43,096 nucleotides of DNA. It comes from an uncultured Selenomonadaceae bacterium. GTDB taxonomy: Bacteria; Bacillota; Negativicutes; Selenomonadales; Selenomonadaceae. Under the pieces are notes generated by a model. The model was not told where the DNA came from and made no database searches. It worked only from the letters and a program-made list of their open reading frames with translations. The position numbers and the translations under genes are program-made. This document shows positions 1 through 10,234 of the stretch, one piece after another. Each line of letters begins with the position of its first letter. Position 1 is the first letter of the stretch. Where the stretch lies: NCBI GenBank assembly GCA_905236285.1, contig CAJOPN010000166.1, positions 1-43,096 on the forward strand, in the 5' to 3' direction.

Positions 1-147
1 GCGTCAGGCGAATTTAAACGTTTCAAGGCTTATAAATCTCACATTCTCGAAAAAAAATCTCCGAAACGTAAACGTAATTTGCGTAAATCCGCTTTAGCAT
101 CTGCCGGAGATCGTCGCAATCTTATTAAAATTCTCCCTTATGCTTAA
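1..147 (+). CDS. rpmI: 50S ribosomal protein L35 (C-terminal part)
   Basis: The first 48 codons read in frame 1 to a TAA at 145-147 and give a very basic peptide that begins ASGEFKR and ends IKILPYA. This matches the C-terminal three quarters of L35, which is usually about 65 residues; the start lies outside the window. L35 is a small protein of the large ribosomal subunit. rplT follows 36 bp downstream, the usual infC-rpmI-rplT order, so both are probably on one transcript. Identity rests on the lysine/arginine-rich composition, the [10 protein letters not shown] segment and the neighbour. Confidence 0.93.
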   Translation, partial: ASGEFKRFKAYKSHILEKKSPKRKRNLRKSALASAGDRRNLIKILPYA

Positions 148-183
148 AAAAAAATTTTTTGTACTTAGATTGGATATGATAAC

Positions 184-537
184 ATGAGAGTTAAATCCGG
201 CGTGACAGCTCATGCTCGCCACAAGAAAATTTTAAAGCTCGCCAAGGGCTACCGCGGTGCAAGACATCGCCAGTTTAAAAAGGCCAATGAATCGGTTATG
301 AAAGCCGGTTTTTATGCCTATCGCGATCGCAAAACCAAAAAACGCAATTTCCGTCGTCTTTGGATTATTCGTATCAATGCGGCGGCTCGTTCCTTCGGTA
401 TGACTTACAGTCGTTTGATTGCAGGTCTCACTAAGGCAGGTGTTGCCGTCGATCGCAAGCTCCTTGCCACGTTGGCTGTCTCCGATACTGCCGCGTTTGC
501 CAAGTTCGTCGATTTGGCAAAAGAGCAAGTTAAATAA
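184..537 (+). CDS. rplT: 50S ribosomal protein L20
   Basis: This 117-residue protein has the normal length of L20. The N-terminal part ([18 protein letters not shown], then [18 protein letters not shown]) is the highly conserved rRNA-binding extension, and the globular C-terminal half follows. L20 binds 23S rRNA early in 50S assembly and in many bacteria also represses its own operon. The ATG at 184 starts exactly at the conserved MRVKSGV N-terminus. It follows rpmI closely and is followed by a strong hairpin terminator at 562-601, so it is the last gene of that operon. Confidence 0.98.
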   Translation: MRVKSGVTAHARHKKILKLAKGYRGARHRQFKKANESVMKAGFYAYRDRKTKKRNFRRLWIIRINAAARSFGMTYSRLIAGLTKAGVAVDRKLLATLAVSDTAAFAKFVDLAKEQVK

Positions 538-561
538 TTCAACAATAAATAAACGTAAAAT

Positions 562-601
562 AAAAAGTGCAGTTTCTCGTTTGAATGATTCTGCACTTTT
601 T
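562..601. terminator. Bidirectional intrinsic terminator after rplT
   Basis: AAAAAGTGCAG (562-572) pairs perfectly with CTGCACTTTTT (591-601) across an 18-nt loop. The A-run on one side and T-run on the other let it stop both the rpmI-rplT transcript and the opposing transcript that ends at 628. Confidence 0.9.
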
Positions 602-627
602 GATTACTCTTTTTTTATTCTAAAAAA

Positions 628-1209
628 TTATTTTTTATCTTTCTCGCCTTTTTGTATTTTCTTCTCTTCAGTTTGTACCGCTTTTTCAAATGCTCTGTAA
701 AATTCTTCTGCCATTTCTTTATATGTTTTTACATTTTTCGTTTCGTCACTCTTACTGCCTTCAACTCTCAACACATATACCAATTCATTTGTATTCGGCA
801 AATATACTTCACAGAACAAATTTAATCGGCTGTTATTCGCCAATGTTGCATATAAATATCCGTCTGCATATTTGTATACATGCTCTTTAAATATTCTTCG
901 TGCTTCCGCTTTCGGCAATACTTTTATATCAATTCCCGTATCTGCTTTGATATTGTTCACCATCGAATCATACGATACAACATATGTATCTCTGGCTACT
1001 CTTCCCGCCTCAAACAATGCTGTCATAAATTCATTGAGTGTAGGTTCTTTCTCAAGTGTTTGATAATAATCGGGATATGCTACTGCAAGTCTTTTCATTC
1101 TCGCAAGTTCGGCTCCGTTATTGACTGTTTCCGCCGTTGCCGCCTCACACACTCCTATCATCAACACAAATGCAAATATCAAAGTCAGTATAGTTTTCAT
1201 TATTCGCAT
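628..1209 (-). CDS. Small secreted protein of unknown function
   Basis: The family is not recognised. The 193-residue protein begins with a clear export signal (basic start, then TILTLIFAFVLMIGV, with a probable cleavage site around CEA-ATA), so it should act outside the cytoplasmic membrane. The mature part is mixed alpha/beta with a segment around YLPNTNELVYVLRVEG and ends in a lysine-rich tail (EEKKIQKGEKDKK). The ATG at 1209 is favoured because AAGGAG lies 8 bp upstream; a second ATG three codons later would also leave an intact signal. It lies 12 bp downstream of dapA and looks like the last gene of the M16 protease-dapA operon. The context gives no firm clue to its role. Confidence 0.75.
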   Translation of the reverse strand: MRIMKTILTLIFAFVLMIGVCEAATAETVNNGAELARMKRLAVAYPDYYQTLEKEPTLNEFMTALFEAGRVARDTYVVSYDSMVNNIKADTGIDIKVLPKAEARRIFKEHVYKYADGYLYATLANNSRLNLFCEVYLPNTNELVYVLRVEGSKSDETKNVKTYKEMAEEFYRAFEKAVQTEEKKIQKGEKDKK

Positions 1210-1221
1210 TCAATCATCTCC

Positions 1222-2106
1222 TTATATCAATTTGTGTGCTTTCAATGATTTTTTCAATACTTCCAAATTATTTTCTTCCATTTCACTAAGCGGCATTCTC
1301 AATTCGCCGACATTATAGCCCATTAATCTCATTGCCGTTTTCACAGGTATCGGATTTACTTCACAGAAAAGCGCGTCTATTAAATCTGCATATTCAATTT
1401 GTAATTTCGAGGCTTCTTTCATGTCACCGTCAAAATAAAGTTGGCACATATCGTGAGCAACTTTCGGCGCAACATTGGCAAGTACCGAAATTACTCCCAA
1501 GCCTCCGAGTGAAAGTATCGGCAATATTTGATCGTCATTTCCGCTGTAAATATACAATTCGTCTCCGCATGCCGCTCGCGTTCTCAATACTGATGTCAAA
1601 TCGCCGTTTGCCTCTTTCACGCCGACTATTCTTTCATGTTTCGACAACTTTGCATATGTCTCAGGTTTAATATTGACTCCTGTCCGTGACGGTACATTGT
1701 AAACTATCATCGGTATTTTAACGCTGTCGGCTATCTTGTAATAATGCGCTACGAGTCCGTTTTGAGTGCATTTATTATAATACGGCGTTACTGCCAATAT
1801 CGCATCTGCTCCCACTTCTTCGGCATGTTTTGCCAATTCTACCGCGTAAACTGTTTCATTTGATCCTGCTCCGGCTACGACAGGTATTCTTTTATTGACT
1901 TTTTCGACTGTGTATTTGATTACCTCTCGATGTTCTTCGTCCGTCAATGTCGCCGATTCTCCGCTCGTCCCGGCTATTACGATTGAATCCGTTCCGCCTG
2001 AAATTTGATCTTCTATGATTCGTCCGAGTTCTTCAAAATTAACTCCGTCTTTCGTAAACGGTGTTATGATTGCCACTCCCGAACCTGTAAATATTTTTTT
2101 CTTCAC
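1222..2106 (-). CDS. dapA: 4-hydroxy-tetrahydrodipicolinate synthase
   Basis: DapA condenses pyruvate with L-aspartate semialdehyde, the first committed step of the DAP/lysine pathway that feeds peptidoglycan. The 294-residue length is normal. Visible family marks are the GTSGES motif near residue 46, YYNK near 107, the YNVPSRTG segment with the catalytic tyrosine near residue 135, and VGVKEANGD with the Schiff-base lysine near 163. The start is GTG at 2106, with AAGGAG upstream; no ATG is better placed. It is 17 bp downstream of the M16 protease gene and 12 bp upstream of the small secreted protein, so the three appear co-transcribed from the promoter at 5039-5067. Confidence 0.96.
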   Translation of the reverse strand: MKKKIFTGSGVAIITPFTKDGVNFEELGRIIEDQISGGTDSIVIAGTSGESATLTDEEHREVIKYTVEKVNKRIPVVAGAGSNETVYAVELAKHAEEVGADAILAVTPYYNKCTQNGLVAHYYKIADSVKIPMIVYNVPSRTGVNIKPETYAKLSKHERIVGVKEANGDLTSVLRTRAACGDELYIYSGNDDQILPILSLGGLGVISVLANVAPKVAHDMCQLYFDGDMKEASKLQIEYADLIDALFCEVNPIPVKTAMRLMGYNVGELRMPLSEMEENNLEVLKKSLKAHKLI

Positions 2107-2123
2107 GCTCTCACTTCTCCTTT

Positions 2124-4973
2124 TTAATTTTTACTCTTTATTATTCTTTCAAACAATGCAGAATTTTCATTGACGATTTTTTCATTGCCGAATACACAAA
2201 TATTTTCTTCCTTCATACATGCGTCAATTATTTCTGCCAATTTTTTAATGTCTTCAAGTGTCGTCGACAATATTTCATCTCTTGTACGCTGTCTGTCTTC
2301 GTAACTTACTCCCGCTATTACATCACTTATTACCGCTGCTCCTTTCATCGCCGGTGTCTTCGGTGTATCCAATTTGCTTATCGTTCCGATTATATATTTT
2401 CTTATTTCGCGTTCATTCAAATCAAGATTTCTTATAAATTCTGCCGTCCCGTCAAATACTTCAAGCGTTCTTTTCAAATTCGGATCGCGATATGATTCAA
2501 ATATCAAATTTCCGTTGCGGTACATATTTACAAATGCCCCGTATGCTCCTCCTTCCACTCTTATTTTCTTCCAAAAATATTCATATCTCAAAATCGTTTC
2601 AAGTACTTCCATTACTCCGCTGTATTTGTAGCCGAGATTTACAAAATTTGCTCCCTTTCCGACGTATTGCACCATACTTTGGCTTGTTATTCCCTCTTTG
2701 TGCACCGTCTTTGGATAATAATATCTCGCAACTTCATATTCATCTACAGGCAAACTTTTTATCAAGTACGAAAGATGCGGTTTAAATTCGTTATAAACTT
2801 CCTCCGTCGCCGCCACTCCAATTAATATTCCGTTGCGGTTTATCAATCTGTCTTTCACGTCATACAATTCATCAATCAATTTTTCAAATCTCTTGTCAAA
2901 ATCTTTCAGCAAATTTTTCAAATAGGCATTGTACGGCAAAAAACTTTCATTCGCATATGCTCCGGATTTTGTTTGATATGATACAAGTCTTGCTCCTACT
3001 ACTTGATGTGCTCCTCTTTCTATACTCAATTCAAGATTTATTTGTTCCTCTTCTACCAATTCACGAATTCGCTTTTTATCTATGAATACCGATTCATTCA
3101 AAATTTCACTCAATATTTCGCCGAGTTTTTCCTGTTTCGATTTTAATACTTTCGTCGTGATTGCAAGTTTCGGCATGAATGAATCTGCTTTTCCTATCTT
3201 TGTATATGCACTTAAATTCATTCCCAAGCCGCCGAGATTTAAATTTATTTCATTCGATATTTCTTCATATGTGTGATTTTTCGTGTCGACTCGTCCGAGC
3301 AAATCTATCAGCAAATACGCCGTCAACTGCATATCCTGCGGAACTTTTGAGGCATCAAGATACATTTTCAAATAAATTATTCCGTTCGTCTGCACATTTG
3401 AATGAACTATTCTCACGCCGTCCAAATCTCTGAATTTCATCGGCAGTCGCTCAGTTTCTTTCGTTATATCTGAAAGCTGCAGCAACGGCAATACTTCCAA
3501 ATTATCCGTGTACGGTGACGGTGTTTCTTTAAATTCAGGTTCTTTCGGCAATTCTGTTTTTTCTTCAATTTCAACTGCAGGTTTTAATATTGTTCTTACT
3601 ATATGATTGTTTTTAAGGAAACAAATTTCAATCAAAAATTCAAATAATCCGTTATCAATTTCCGATTTAATAAATTCAAGTGCATCTTCATACTTCAAAA
3701 ACGTATCGACTGCTCCGCCGTAAAGTACACTTCTCATTAATGTCAAAGCATAAACCAAACCTTTCGGCGTTGCTCCGAAATCCGATTCACGAAGATTAAA
3801 TTCAATCGTATTAAGTGCAGCATTGAGTTGAGTTTTATTAAGTCCTTTTGAAAGTTCAGAAAGTTTTTTCGTCACCAATTCATTAAATCGATCTGCATTT
3901 TCAGGTTCTGCTCCGTTGACATTTATTCCGATTGTCGGTTGTCTTATATCCAATTCAAAATCCAAATCAACATCTTTTCCGATTCCTTCATCAATTATCA
4001 CTTTACGAAGCGGTGCCGCCTCTATTTCAATTATCGCTTTCAATAATACTCTCAATGACATTAAAAATATATTTTGCGCTGAATTTTTATCTTCAATTTT
4101 ATATTTCTCCGCAAAAATTTTATATTTTTCGTCATCTATCAAATAATTCAACGTTAAAAAACTTTTCTCTTTAGTGTCGTCGCCTTCACTTATCGGATAT
4201 GTTCCTTCGACTTTTCGCGGCTCTTTAAACGGCTTTTGCAATTCTATTTCCGTATCTACTTCTATTTTTTCATACTTCGACAAATATTCTCTGTCCAAAT
4301 ATTCAAGTCTCTCATCAATATCAATGTCACCGTACAAATAAATTATCGAATTTGAGGGATGATAATGCTTTTTATGAAAGTCTATGAACATTTGATATGT
4401 AAGATTCGGAATTGATTTCGGATCGCCGCCTGATTCAAATCGATAGCAGCTTTCAGGAAACATTGCCCGCATCGTCAAATCTTCAAGTTTTGCCTCCGGA
4501 GTTGACAATGCTCCTTTCATCTCGTTGTAAACCACTCCGCTTATTTCATTTCCTTCTATGTGCCAGCCTTCCTGTCTGAAAATTCCTTCGTCAACATAAA
4601 CCAACGGATTAAATACAGCGTCAAGATATACGTCAGTCAAATTTTTAAAATCTTTATCGTTGCGGCTCGCCACAGGATAAACCGTTTTATCCGGATATGT
4701 TATTGCATTTAAAAATGTATTCAATGAACCTTTTGCAAGTTCCACAAACGGATCTTTTAAAGGATATTTTTTTGAACCGCACAAAACGCTGTGCTCCATG
4801 ATATGCGAAACTCCCGTATCATCAACAGGCGGCGTTCTGAATCCAATCATAAATACTTTGTTATCGTCATCTGTTTTGACGTAAATTATTTTCGCTCCCG
4901 TTTTTTTGTGTTCATATTCTTTTATCGTTCCGTTTATCTCAGGTATTTCCGTTTGTTTTATTTCTTTATACAT
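2124..4973 (-). CDS. M16C-family zinc peptidase (presequence-protease-like)
   Basis: This 949-residue protein has the length and layout of the PreP/HypA group of M16 (insulinase-type) peptidases: two homologous halves joined by a linker, forming a chamber that degrades peptides. The inverted zinc motif HIMEH (His57, Glu60, His61) is intact, and YNEMKG further on supplies the expected third ligand glutamate. The N-terminal block DTGVSHIMEHSVLCGSKKYP and the stretch KGSLNTFLNAITYPDKTVYP are typical of this subfamily. No signal peptide is visible, so a cytoplasmic peptide-degrading role is likely. The ATG at 4973 follows GAGGTGAT at good spacing. It is the first gene of an operon with dapA. Confidence 0.93.
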   Translation of the reverse strand: MYKEIKQTEIPEINGTIKEYEHKKTGAKIIYVKTDDDNKVFMIGFRTPPVDDTGVSHIMEHSVLCGSKKYPLKDPFVELAKGSLNTFLNAITYPDKTVYPVASRNDKDFKNLTDVYLDAVFNPLVYVDEGIFRQEGWHIEGNEISGVVYNEMKGALSTPEAKLEDLTMRAMFPESCYRFESGGDPKSIPNLTYQMFIDFHKKHYHPSNSIIYLYGDIDIDERLEYLDREYLSKYEKIEVDTEIELQKPFKEPRKVEGTYPISEGDDTKEKSFLTLNYLIDDEKYKIFAEKYKIEDKNSAQNIFLMSLRVLLKAIIEIEAAPLRKVIIDEGIGKDVDLDFELDIRQPTIGINVNGAEPENADRFNELVTKKLSELSKGLNKTQLNAALNTIEFNLRESDFGATPKGLVYALTLMRSVLYGGAVDTFLKYEDALEFIKSEIDNGLFEFLIEICFLKNNHIVRTILKPAVEIEEKTELPKEPEFKETPSPYTDNLEVLPLLQLSDITKETERLPMKFRDLDGVRIVHSNVQTNGIIYLKMYLDASKVPQDMQLTAYLLIDLLGRVDTKNHTYEEISNEINLNLGGLGMNLSAYTKIGKADSFMPKLAITTKVLKSKQEKLGEILSEILNESVFIDKKRIRELVEEEQINLELSIERGAHQVVGARLVSYQTKSGAYANESFLPYNAYLKNLLKDFDKRFEKLIDELYDVKDRLINRNGILIGVAATEEVYNEFKPHLSYLIKSLPVDEYEVARYYYPKTVHKEGITSQSMVQYVGKGANFVNLGYKYSGVMEVLETILRYEYFWKKIRVEGGAYGAFVNMYRNGNLIFESYRDPNLKRTLEVFDGTAEFIRNLDLNEREIRKYIIGTISKLDTPKTPAMKGAAVISDVIAGVSYEDRQRTRDEILSTTLEDIKKLAEIIDACMKEENICVFGNEKIVNENSALFERIIKSKN

Positions 4974-5038
4974 TTATTTTATCACCTCAAATTTTATTTT
5001 CTACTTTGCTTGATTTATTCCTTCTATCAATCGATTTC

Positions 5039-5067
5039 ATTTTAACAGAAATTTTTTTAATCTGCAA
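5039..5067 (-). promoter_or_regulatory. Promoter for the M16 protease-dapA operon
   Basis: On the minus strand, TTGCAG (5062-5067) and TAAAAT (5039-5044) are separated by 17 bp, about 65 bp before the protease start. It sits just past the rnpB terminator. Confidence 0.6.
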
Positions 5068-5068
5068 A

Positions 5069-5108
5069 ATAAAAAAAAGAAAAATAAATAACGCTCCGAG
5101 TCGGAACG
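5069..5108 (-). terminator. Intrinsic terminator of rnpB
   Basis: On the minus strand CGTTCC (5103-5108) pairs with GGAGCG (5092-5097) around a 5-nt loop, followed by a long T-rich tract (5069-5091). It lies about 20 bp after the RNase P RNA. Confidence 0.8.
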
Positions 5109-5130
5109 AAAAATATTTTGAAAAATGTCA

Positions 5131-5478
5131 GAGGAATATCGATAAGCCGGATTCTGTCATTGGGCAATCATTTATCTTGATCGATCGTCGCCGACCGACT
5201 CCAGCTGTCAACCCGTTCGCTCGTCGAGCAGAGTCTGCACGAACCTATCTGACATTGCACCGCGTGAGGTTTATCAGTCCTGAATGTTGCCACTCAGCCG
5301 GTGAGCTCTTACCTCGCCTTTCCACCTTTGCGAAGATTTATAAAAATCTTTTACGCCGTTTTCGTTTCTATGACACTTTCTCGCGGATTACTCCGGGCAG
5401 GCGTTACCTGTCACGCTGCTCTTTGGTGTCCGGACTTTCCTCAACTTTTTTCAAAGTCGCGATTGCCTGATATTCCTC
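5131..5478 (-). ncRNA. rnpB: RNase P RNA (bacterial type A-like)
   Basis: This is the catalytic RNA that removes 5' leaders from pre-tRNA. On the minus strand the ends GAGGAATATC and GATATTCCTC pair perfectly as helix P1. Inside are the conserved GAGGAAAGTCCGGAC near the 5' end, AGGTAAGAGCTCACCGG in the middle, and GACAGAATCCGGCTTATCG before the 3' end. The span of about 348 nt is normal. It has its own promoter (5488-5516) and terminator (5069-5108). The type A assignment is from overall appearance, not from a folded model. Confidence 0.95.
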
Positions 5479-5487
5479 TTGGGCGAA

Positions 5488-5516
5488 ATATTACCACTTT
5501 ACTTTTTTCAAGTCAA
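5488..5516 (-). promoter_or_regulatory. Promoter of rnpB
   Basis: TTGACT (5511-5516) and TAATAT (5488-5493) on the minus strand are 17 bp apart. The -10 box ends about 9 bp before the first base of helix P1, the distance expected for transcription to start at or near the mature 5' end. Confidence 0.8.
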
Positions 5517-5521
5517 CAAAA

Positions 5522-5560
5522 AAATTTCTCCGATCAAAATCATCAGAGAAAAATTTTTTT
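5522..5560 (-). terminator. Intrinsic terminator of serS
   Basis: On the minus strand a stem with core CTCTGAT / ATCGGAG, extended by A/T pairs, closes a 7-nt loop and ends in a T run. It separates serS from the rnpB promoter. Confidence 0.75.
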
Positions 5561-5571
5561 ATTTTTTCAAA

Positions 5572-6849
<1,278 letters not shown>

Positions 6850-6883
6850 TTATGACCTCCAAAAAAAATTTTTTGATTCGTAT

Positions 6884-6912
6884 ATTTTAGCAAAAAAAAA
6901 AAATTTCTTCAA
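6884..6912 (-). promoter_or_regulatory. Promoter of serS
   Basis: TTGAAG (6907-6912) and TAAAAT (6884-6889) on the minus strand are 17 bp apart, in the divergent region shared with rodZ. The spacer contains a run of 12 T. Confidence 0.6.
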
Positions 6913-6939
6913 TCTCCAAAAAAATTTTTTAAATAAAAT

Positions 6940-6968
6940 TTGCCTTTATTGACAATATCGTTTATAAT
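6940..6968 (+). promoter_or_regulatory. Promoter of rodZ
   Basis: TTGCCT (6940-6945) and TATAAT (6963-6968) are separated by 17 bp. A TTGACA at 6949-6954 is more canonical but only 8 bp from the -10 box, so it is unlikely to be the -35 element. Confidence 0.65.
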
Positions 6969-6995
6969 ATCTCAAAACGAAGGGAGATGTTATAA

Positions 6996-7865
6996 ATGGT
7001 AGGCGACATCTTGCGTCGAGAACGCGAGCGTCAGAAACTTTCCGTTAAAGACATTGAACAAGGCACGAGTATTCGCGCTGTTTATATTGAGGCTATAGAA
7101 AACGGTGAATATGATAAACTTCCGGGCAACGTTTACACAAAAGGTTTCATTAAAAATTATGGAAACTTTTTAAAACTTGAAGGCGATGTTCTTTCGCGTC
7201 AATTCACCGAAGAAGTAGCTCCTCCACCTCCTCCGCCGGTAATGACGGAGACGAATACCAAACCATCAAAATCATCTGCGCCGATTCAAACTGAACCTCA
7301 ACAGCCGATTCAAAATTTCGCGGCGGAAGATCAAACGGCGGCGGTTGTTTCAGAACCCATTCCAAATATGAATAATCAGCGGAATTATGAGCAATCGGAT
7401 TTGAAAATAAATTCTTCACCGAAATTGGTTCGCAAAAAATCAAACAGCGGCTTGCTTGTTGCGGCGATAATTTTAATTGCGGCGATTGCAGGCGGACTTT
7501 GGTATTATTTCACGAATATTGAAGGAACAGAAATTGCACAGAATCAGAATCCGCAAACGCAGACGGTCTCAAATACAAATACAACTTCCGCCTCAGCCTC
7601 AACTCCGGATTCTGCGGCAGTAATGAACGGCGTAAATCTTCAAGCAAAATTTAATGATCGCTGCTGGACTAAAGTTGTCGTTGACGGAAGAATTGCATAC
7701 GAAGGAACAGCGGAGGCAGGTCAAACACTCAACTGGCAGGCTACCGATCGAATCAGCGTTACGGCAGGAAATGCAGGCGCAGTTGAATTTATCGAAAACG
7801 GCAGAAATTTGGGAACAGCAGGAGCAGTCGGCGATGTCATTGAAAAAACTTTCGTCGGAAGATAA
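6996..7865 (+). CDS. rodZ: RodZ-like cell-shape protein (HTH, one membrane span, DUF4115)
   Basis: RodZ links the MreB cytoskeleton to the wall synthesis machinery in rod-shaped bacteria. The 289 residues show a cytoplasmic HTH_25 domain (about 1-70, GDILRRERERQKLSVKDIE, GNVYTKGFIKNYGNFL), a low-complexity Pro/Gln/Asn-rich linker (about 75-145), one membrane helix (about 150-170, LLVAAIILIAAIAGGLWYYF) and an external C-terminal DUF4115 beta domain (about 210-285, CWTKVVVDGRIAYEGTAEAG). The ATG at 6996 follows GAAGGGAGATG. The gene is alone between a promoter and a bidirectional terminator and is divergent from serS. A transcription-factor role for the HTH is less likely, because this domain in RodZ contacts MreB. 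Confidence 0.88.
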   Translation: MVGDILRRERERQKLSVKDIEQGTSIRAVYIEAIENGEYDKLPGNVYTKGFIKNYGNFLKLEGDVLSRQFTEEVAPPPPPPVMTETNTKPSKSSAPIQTEPQQPIQNFAAEDQTAAVVSEPIPNMNNQRNYEQSDLKINSSPKLVRKKSNSGLLVAAIILIAAIAGGLWYYFTNIEGTEIAQNQNPQTQTVSNTNTTSASASTPDSAAVMNGVNLQAKFNDRCWTKVVVDGRIAYEGTAEAGQTLNWQATDRISVTAGNAGAVEFIENGRNLGTAGAVGDVIEKTFVGR

Positions 7866-7911
7866 TTTTTAAAATTTAAAAATTTTTTTGATATATTTTT
7901 GTGCATAAAAT

Positions 7912-7949
7912 AAAAAGTGCCGATTTTAAAAATTTTCGACACTTTTTTT
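7912..7949. terminator. Bidirectional terminator between rodZ and ilvB
   Basis: AAAAAGTG (7912-7919) pairs with CACTTTTT, with a further CGA/TCG pairing nearer the loop. The A and T runs on either side fit termination of both convergent transcripts. Confidence 0.85.
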
Positions 7950-7960
7950 GTTGCAGTCAA

Positions 7961-9625
7961 TTATTTGAAGTCGACAAATTCATTTATGTTTGCTCCGCCT
8001 TTTATCATCGGTTCGACAAAACTTCTCCATACATTCAAAACGATTACACGCGGATGATCTGTATCTTCAATCGCTTTCGCCAATGCTTGAGCAAATTCTT
8101 CCTGAGTTGAAACCGACGTTGCTTTTATTCCGAAACTCTGAGCATATGCAACATAATCCATAGAATAATCAAGTTCGCAGGCAATATATCTTTCTTTGTA
8201 CATAACTTTTTGAAGCTGTCGAATCATTCCGAGACTTGTATTATTGACAATCAATGAAATTATCGGCAAATTTAATCTTGCAATCGTGTAAAATTCATTG
8301 CCGGTCATTTTGATTCCGCCGTCTCCGCTTATTGAAATTACACGTCGATTTTTTCCGTAAGCAATTTGAGCACCCATCGCTGCAGGAAGTCCGAAGCCCA
8401 TCGTTCCGAGTCCTCCGCTGGTAAGCCATGTTCGAGGCTCTTCAATTTTTAAATGTAGTGCTGCCCACATTTGATGTTGTCCGACATCGGTAGCAAATGC
8501 AAATTTTTTTCCTGCAGTTTTTTTTGCAATCTGATTCATTGCCCAAGGAACAGTTAAACGACTGACTTGATAATCGTAATCGTATTCATCAAGCCATGAA
8601 TCTATTTGCCGCCACCATTCATTTCGCTTTGCCAAATTTTCATGCCTCATTAAAAGTTTTAAAATTGTTTTCATATCACCGGCAAGTCCCAAAGAATTTT
8701 CAATATTTTTATCTATTTCAGCCGGATCAATATCAATGTGAATAAATTTTCTGCCTTTAGTGTATTTGCTTAAATTTCCCGTTTGACGATCTCCAAATCT
8801 TGAACCGATTGCAATAACCAAATCAGCAGCGGCGATTGCATTATTTGCGGCTTTTTGTCCATGCATTCCCGCGAATCCCAAATTATTTTGATGTGAACGC
8901 GGTACTGCTCCCAAACCCATTAATGTTTGAACGACGGGAAGATCAAATTTTTCAATGAAGTCAATTATTTCTTTTGATGCTCCCGCACTTATCGCACCTC
9001 CTCCGACGATTGCAACCGGTCTTTCTGCTTTTGCAATTTCGTCAGTTGCCTCTGCCACACAAATTAAAAAATCTGCGTCAGGTTTTCCGATTGATTTTTC
9101 TTTCGACGCTTCAATTTTATAATCGACTTCGGCAAAAAATAAATCGCGCGGAATATCGACGAGTACCGGTCCGCGTCGTCCGCTCGTTGCAATTTCAAAC
9201 GCCTGACGAATTGTCGTTACCAAATTCCGAATATCTTTTACTTTAAAATTATGTTTAGTAATCGGCATTGTTATATCCAAAATATCGGTTTCTTGAAATG
9301 AATCGCGGCCGAGTGAACTTGTATCAACCTGACCGGTAATTGCAACTACAGGAATTGAATCCATGAACGCCGTAGCAATTCCTGTGACTAAATTTGTTGC
9401 ACCCGGTCCGCTCGTCGCAATGCAAACTCCGACTTTCCCCGTTGCTCTTGCATATCCGTCCGCCGCATGTGCTGCATTTTGTTCATGCGTCACCAATATT
9501 TGATTTATATTTTTTTCATCGTAGAGTGCATCATAAAGAGGTAAAATCATTCCGCCGGGATAACCAAATATTGTATCAACTCCCTGTTCTTTAAGACATT
9601 CTACAACTGCTTGAGCTCCTTTCAT
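7961..9625 (-). CDS. ilvB: Acetolactate synthase, large (catalytic) subunit
   Basis: This enzyme makes 2-acetolactate or 2-aceto-2-hydroxybutyrate, the first shared step of valine/leucine/isoleucine synthesis, using thiamine diphosphate, Mg and FAD. The three expected domains are visible: the N-terminal pyrimidine-binding domain with the catalytic glutamate in VTHEQNAAHAADGYARATG, the central FAD-associated domain (SFQETDILDITMPITKHN, GLGAVPRSHQNNLGFAGMHG), and the C-terminal domain with GDGGIKMTGNEFYT and NNTSLGMIRQ. The ATG at 9625 (554 residues) is the start, with GAAAGGTGA just upstream. It is the last gene of the operon that begins with the PhzF-like gene. No ilvN regulatory subunit gene is adjacent; a terminator follows directly. 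Confidence 0.95.
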   Translation of the reverse strand: MKGAQAVVECLKEQGVDTIFGYPGGMILPLYDALYDEKNINQILVTHEQNAAHAADGYARATGKVGVCIATSGPGATNLVTGIATAFMDSIPVVAITGQVDTSSLGRDSFQETDILDITMPITKHNFKVKDIRNLVTTIRQAFEIATSGRRGPVLVDIPRDLFFAEVDYKIEASKEKSIGKPDADFLICVAEATDEIAKAERPVAIVGGGAISAGASKEIIDFIEKFDLPVVQTLMGLGAVPRSHQNNLGFAGMHGQKAANNAIAAADLVIAIGSRFGDRQTGNLSKYTKGRKFIHIDIDPAEIDKNIENSLGLAGDMKTILKLLMRHENLAKRNEWWRQIDSWLDEYDYDYQVSRLTVPWAMNQIAKKTAGKKFAFATDVGQHQMWAALHLKIEEPRTWLTSGGLGTMGFGLPAAMGAQIAYGKNRRVISISGDGGIKMTGNEFYTIARLNLPIISLIVNNTSLGMIRQLQKVMYKERYIACELDYSMDYVAYAQSFGIKATSVSTQEEFAQALAKAIEDTDHPRVIVLNVWRSFVEPMIKGGANINEFVDFK

Positions 9626-9642
9626 AATATCACCTTTCAATT

Positions 9643-10218
9643 TTATTTTACTCGATCAAAAATTTCTTCGACATTGACCAAAAAATCATCATACAATGAA
9701 ACTTTTATGTCATATCGGATTTCTTCTTTTTCTTTTTCTGTCAATTGTTCCAATTCACCTTTATAAATACTTCCGTAAATATAATCAAGCACTAATTTTT
9801 CATCTTTGCGAATGTAGACTTCAACAAATTTATCTTGCGGACTTATTATCCAATATTCTTTCACGCCGTATTTTTCATACTTAAAAAATTTTTCGGCCCG
9901 ATCTTTTCTTGCAGTCGATCTTGAAAGAATTTCAACGACAAGATCAGGTACTCCGTAAACTGCATCTTCTTTGACAATATCGGGATCACAAACAATCATT
10001 TCATCGGGAATAAAATGATCTTCTTCACTAAGATAAAGTTCAAATTCAGTAAATGATTCGCATGTTTTTCCTTTAAGATAATTTGCAAAAATGTTGCTGA
10101 TATTTTTACTGACTCTTGCATGGTTTGCCTTTGGTCTAGACATCATATAGACTTGACCGTTGATAAGTTCATATTTTTGGTAATTCTCTTGATAAGAATA
10201 AGCAGCTTCATTTGACAT
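9643..10218 (-). CDS. Uma2-family (DUF820) PD-(D/E)XK nuclease-like protein, copy 1
   Basis: This 191-residue protein belongs to the Uma2/DUF820 family, which has a PD-(D/E)XK nuclease fold but mostly unknown function. Visible family marks are YELINGQVYMMSRP at the N-terminus, FIPDEMIVCDPD, GVPDLVVEILSRST carrying the acidic active-site positions, and KFFKYEKYGVKEYWI. The ATG at 10218 lies right after GGAGGTG; an upstream TTG in frame would overlap the ribosome site. It is 16 bp after a close paralogue (10235-10807) and 17 bp before ilvB. The two copies share long identical stretches such as KFFKYEKYGVKEYW, so they arose by tandem duplication. The family is common in cyanobacteria and many Firmicutes; a defence or mobile-element role is possible but not shown here. 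Confidence 0.85.
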   Translation of the reverse strand: MSNEAAYSYQENYQKYELINGQVYMMSRPKANHARVSKNISNIFANYLKGKTCESFTEFELYLSEEDHFIPDEMIVCDPDIVKEDAVYGVPDLVVEILSRSTARKDRAEKFFKYEKYGVKEYWIISPQDKFVEVYIRKDEKLVLDYIYGSIYKGELEQLTEKEKEEIRYDIKVSLYDDFLVNVEEIFDRVK

Positions 10219-10234
10219 TAAAAACACCTCCAAT

